From Verrucomicrobiia bacterium (GTDB taxonomy: Bacteria; Verrucomicrobiota; Verrucomicrobiia; Verrucomicrobiales; Akkermansiaceae): 38,042 bases of DNA. Below, one piece after another: positions 30,104-38,042 of the stretch. The notes below the pieces were generated by a model. That model saw nothing but the letters and a program-made list of their open reading frames with translations, made no database searches and was not told the DNA's origin. The stretch spans positions 1 through 38,042 of the forward strand of contig JAUIJB010000035.1 in assembly GCA_030430455.1 (NCBI GenBank), given 5' to 3'. Within the stretch, counting starts at the first letter, position 1. The number at the start of each line of letters is the position of its first letter. Position numbers and translations under genes: made by a program.

Positions 30104-30144
30104 CGGACCGCGCGACCCCACGGACCGCGCGACCCCAGTCGCGC
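30104..30144. repeat. 17-bp tandem duplication and GCGCGAC/GTCGCGC palindrome
   Basis: CGGACCGCGCGACCCCA occurs at 30104-30120 and 30121-30137. The second copy continues into GTCGCGC, forming a 7-bp stem with a CCCA loop (30127-30144). It lies between the convergent HIT and SIMPL genes. Confidence 0.85.
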
Positions 30145-30179
30145 CCGACCGAGCCAGGGACCGCCAAGCGGACCCGGCC

Positions 30180-30905
30180 CTACTCCAGCTCGAAGGTCGC
30201 GTAGACCGTGACGCGGGCGCTCAGGGCCCCCGGAACCATGGTCCCGGAGGACTGGTCGACGCCCGGCGTTCCGGCGAAGGAAATTGAATTGTTCGCGATC
30301 ATCGAGTGCCCGCCGCCGCCCTCCGGGTGCTCGTCGATCGTCAGCACCCGGCCGACCTTCGCTCCCGCCGCCTCGGCCATCGCCCGGGCCTTCTCCCCGG
30401 CGATGGCGATCGCCTTCAGCCGCGCCTCGGCACGCAGCTCGGTCACCTTCGACGACTCGAAGCGGAAGCTGACCTCCATGTCGGCACTGGAAATGAGCGC
30501 GTCGAGGTACTCGTCGAAGCGGGTCAGGTCCGACTGCCGGATCACGACCTGGCGGCTGACCCGGAAGTACCTGAAATCGCCACGCTCGCCGTGCTCGCCA
30601 CGCTCATGCTCGCGGTGGATGTTCAGGTAGCCGGTCTCGAGTTCACCCGCGGCAATCCCGAGCTTCTCACGCAATGCCAGCACCGCCGCGATCTTGTCGT
30701 CATTGACCGCCATGGCCGTCGCGAGCTGCGGGTTCTCGCCGACCAGTTGGATGTTCCAGACGATCTCGTCGGGCGGGGTCTTCAGTTCGACCGTGCCGGT
30801 GACCGAGATGTGGCGCCCCGGGCCATCCTCCTGCGCGGCAAGCTGCCGGGGCGTGGTGGCGATCAGGGCGAGGACGGCGAGCCAGGACGTGAGGGATGCC
30901 TTCAT
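30180..30905 (-). CDS. SIMPL-domain (DUF541) periplasmic protein
   Basis: The 241-residue product has a signal peptide (SWLAVLALIATTPRQLAAQ) and then the SIMPL/DUF541 pattern: ISVTGTVELKTPPDEIVWNIQLVGENPQ near the start, FRVSRQVVIRQSDLTRFDEYLDALIS in the middle, EARLKAIAIAGEKARAMAEAAGAKVGRVLTIDE, and a final beta strand ARVTVYATFELE. Family members, such as YggE-type proteins, are exported and linked to stress tolerance, without a known reaction. Monocistronic, on the same strand as rpoBC but after their terminator. Confidence 0.9.
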   Translation of the reverse strand: MKASLTSWLAVLALIATTPRQLAAQEDGPGRHISVTGTVELKTPPDEIVWNIQLVGENPQLATAMAVNDDKIAAVLALREKLGIAAGELETGYLNIHREHERGEHGERGDFRYFRVSRQVVIRQSDLTRFDEYLDALISSADMEVSFRFESSKVTELRAEARLKAIAIAGEKARAMAEAAGAKVGRVLTIDEHPEGGGGHSMIANNSISFAGTPGVDQSSGTMVPGALSARVTVYATFELE

Positions 30906-30990
30906 TCCTGCATTCCATCACAAATCTCCCGGAGAAACCGTCAAAGGATCGTCAATTCGCGCCCCGGCCGCGACGCGCGCAGTTCCACCC

Positions 30991-31027
30991 AAAAAAAAGG
31001 CCGGCCCCGCGGGATGCGGGGCCGGCC
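30991..31027 (-). terminator. Rho-independent terminator of rpoBC
   Basis: On the minus strand: GGCCGGCCCCGC, loop ATCCC, GCGGGGCCGGCC, then eight T. It lies about 30 bp after the rpoC stop. A strong 12-bp stem. Confidence 0.95.
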
Positions 31028-31057
31028 TGGGAATGATCGGAATCCGATCCGGGCGGA

Positions 31058-35221
<4,164 letters not shown>

Positions 35222-35259
35222 GATGATGGAATCTTATAGGATTGGTTTTTCGGGGTTGA

Positions 35260-38042
<2,783 letters not shown>

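Overview
The window is a GC-rich (clearly well above 60%) stretch of bacterial chromosome made almost entirely of core housekeeping genes. It is cut at the left edge inside a transposase gene and at the right edge inside rpoB. The gene set points to the Verrucomicrobiota, most likely a Verrucomicrobiaceae-type organism. The reasons are a fused SecDF next to tgt-yajC, a REP-associated-type transposase fragment, a short lipoprotein of a kind I associate with this phylum, many GTG starts, few clear Shine-Dalgarno sequences, and short palindromes in the gaps. The phylum call is from memory of such genomes, not a search.

Layout. 1-500: 5' part of a Y1/RAYT-type transposase gene (minus) and an AT-rich island with a 13-bp repeat. 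501-5259 (+): tgt, yajC, secDF and a beta-barrel-like outer-membrane protein, nearly without gaps. 5302-9965: a secreted EF-hand protein (-), metF (+), an unrecognised membrane-anchored 572-residue protein (-) and scpA (+). 10204-12690: infA with an Arg-rich N-terminal extension (-), rplM-rpsI (+) and an exonuclease III (+). 12885-16424 (-): tyrA-aroA-cmk-plsC. 16486-17280: a small lipoprotein (-) and a second IF-1-like mini-protein (+). 17566-20828 (-): E1alpha-E1beta-E2 of a 2-oxo acid dehydrogenase. 20981-22948: a sugar-type nucleotidyltransferase (+), a SpoU RNA methyltransferase (-) and tRNA-Arg(CCT) (-). 23037-26587 (+): a cell-envelope cluster of an LpxL-like acyltransferase with a C-terminal extension, an ELM1-family protein and a GT4 glycosyltransferase. 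26560-30082: a P-loop kinase (-), a long-chain polyprenyl synthase (+), nrdR (+), a conserved hypothetical (+) and a HIT protein (+). 30180-38042 (-): a SIMPL-domain protein, rpoC and rpoB.

How the genes connect. tgt (queuosine) sits with the Sec translocon accessories YajC and SecDF. tyrA, aroA and cmk are the common aromatic-amino-acid/CMP-kinase operon with an acyltransferase added. The 23-26.6 kb cluster looks devoted to lipid A or surface glycan. The polyprenyl synthase probably makes the quinone or undecaprenyl-type side chain, and a perfect palindromic operator lies just before its start.

I see no large unknown system, CRISPR array or prophage. The items most worth following are the Rex/CRP-like operator before the prenyl synthase, the IF-1-like paralogue, the loss of the usual Cys zinc ligands in Tgt, the acyltransferase fusion, leaderless-looking promoters, an 11-bp duplication over the rplM start codon, and several intergenic repeats.
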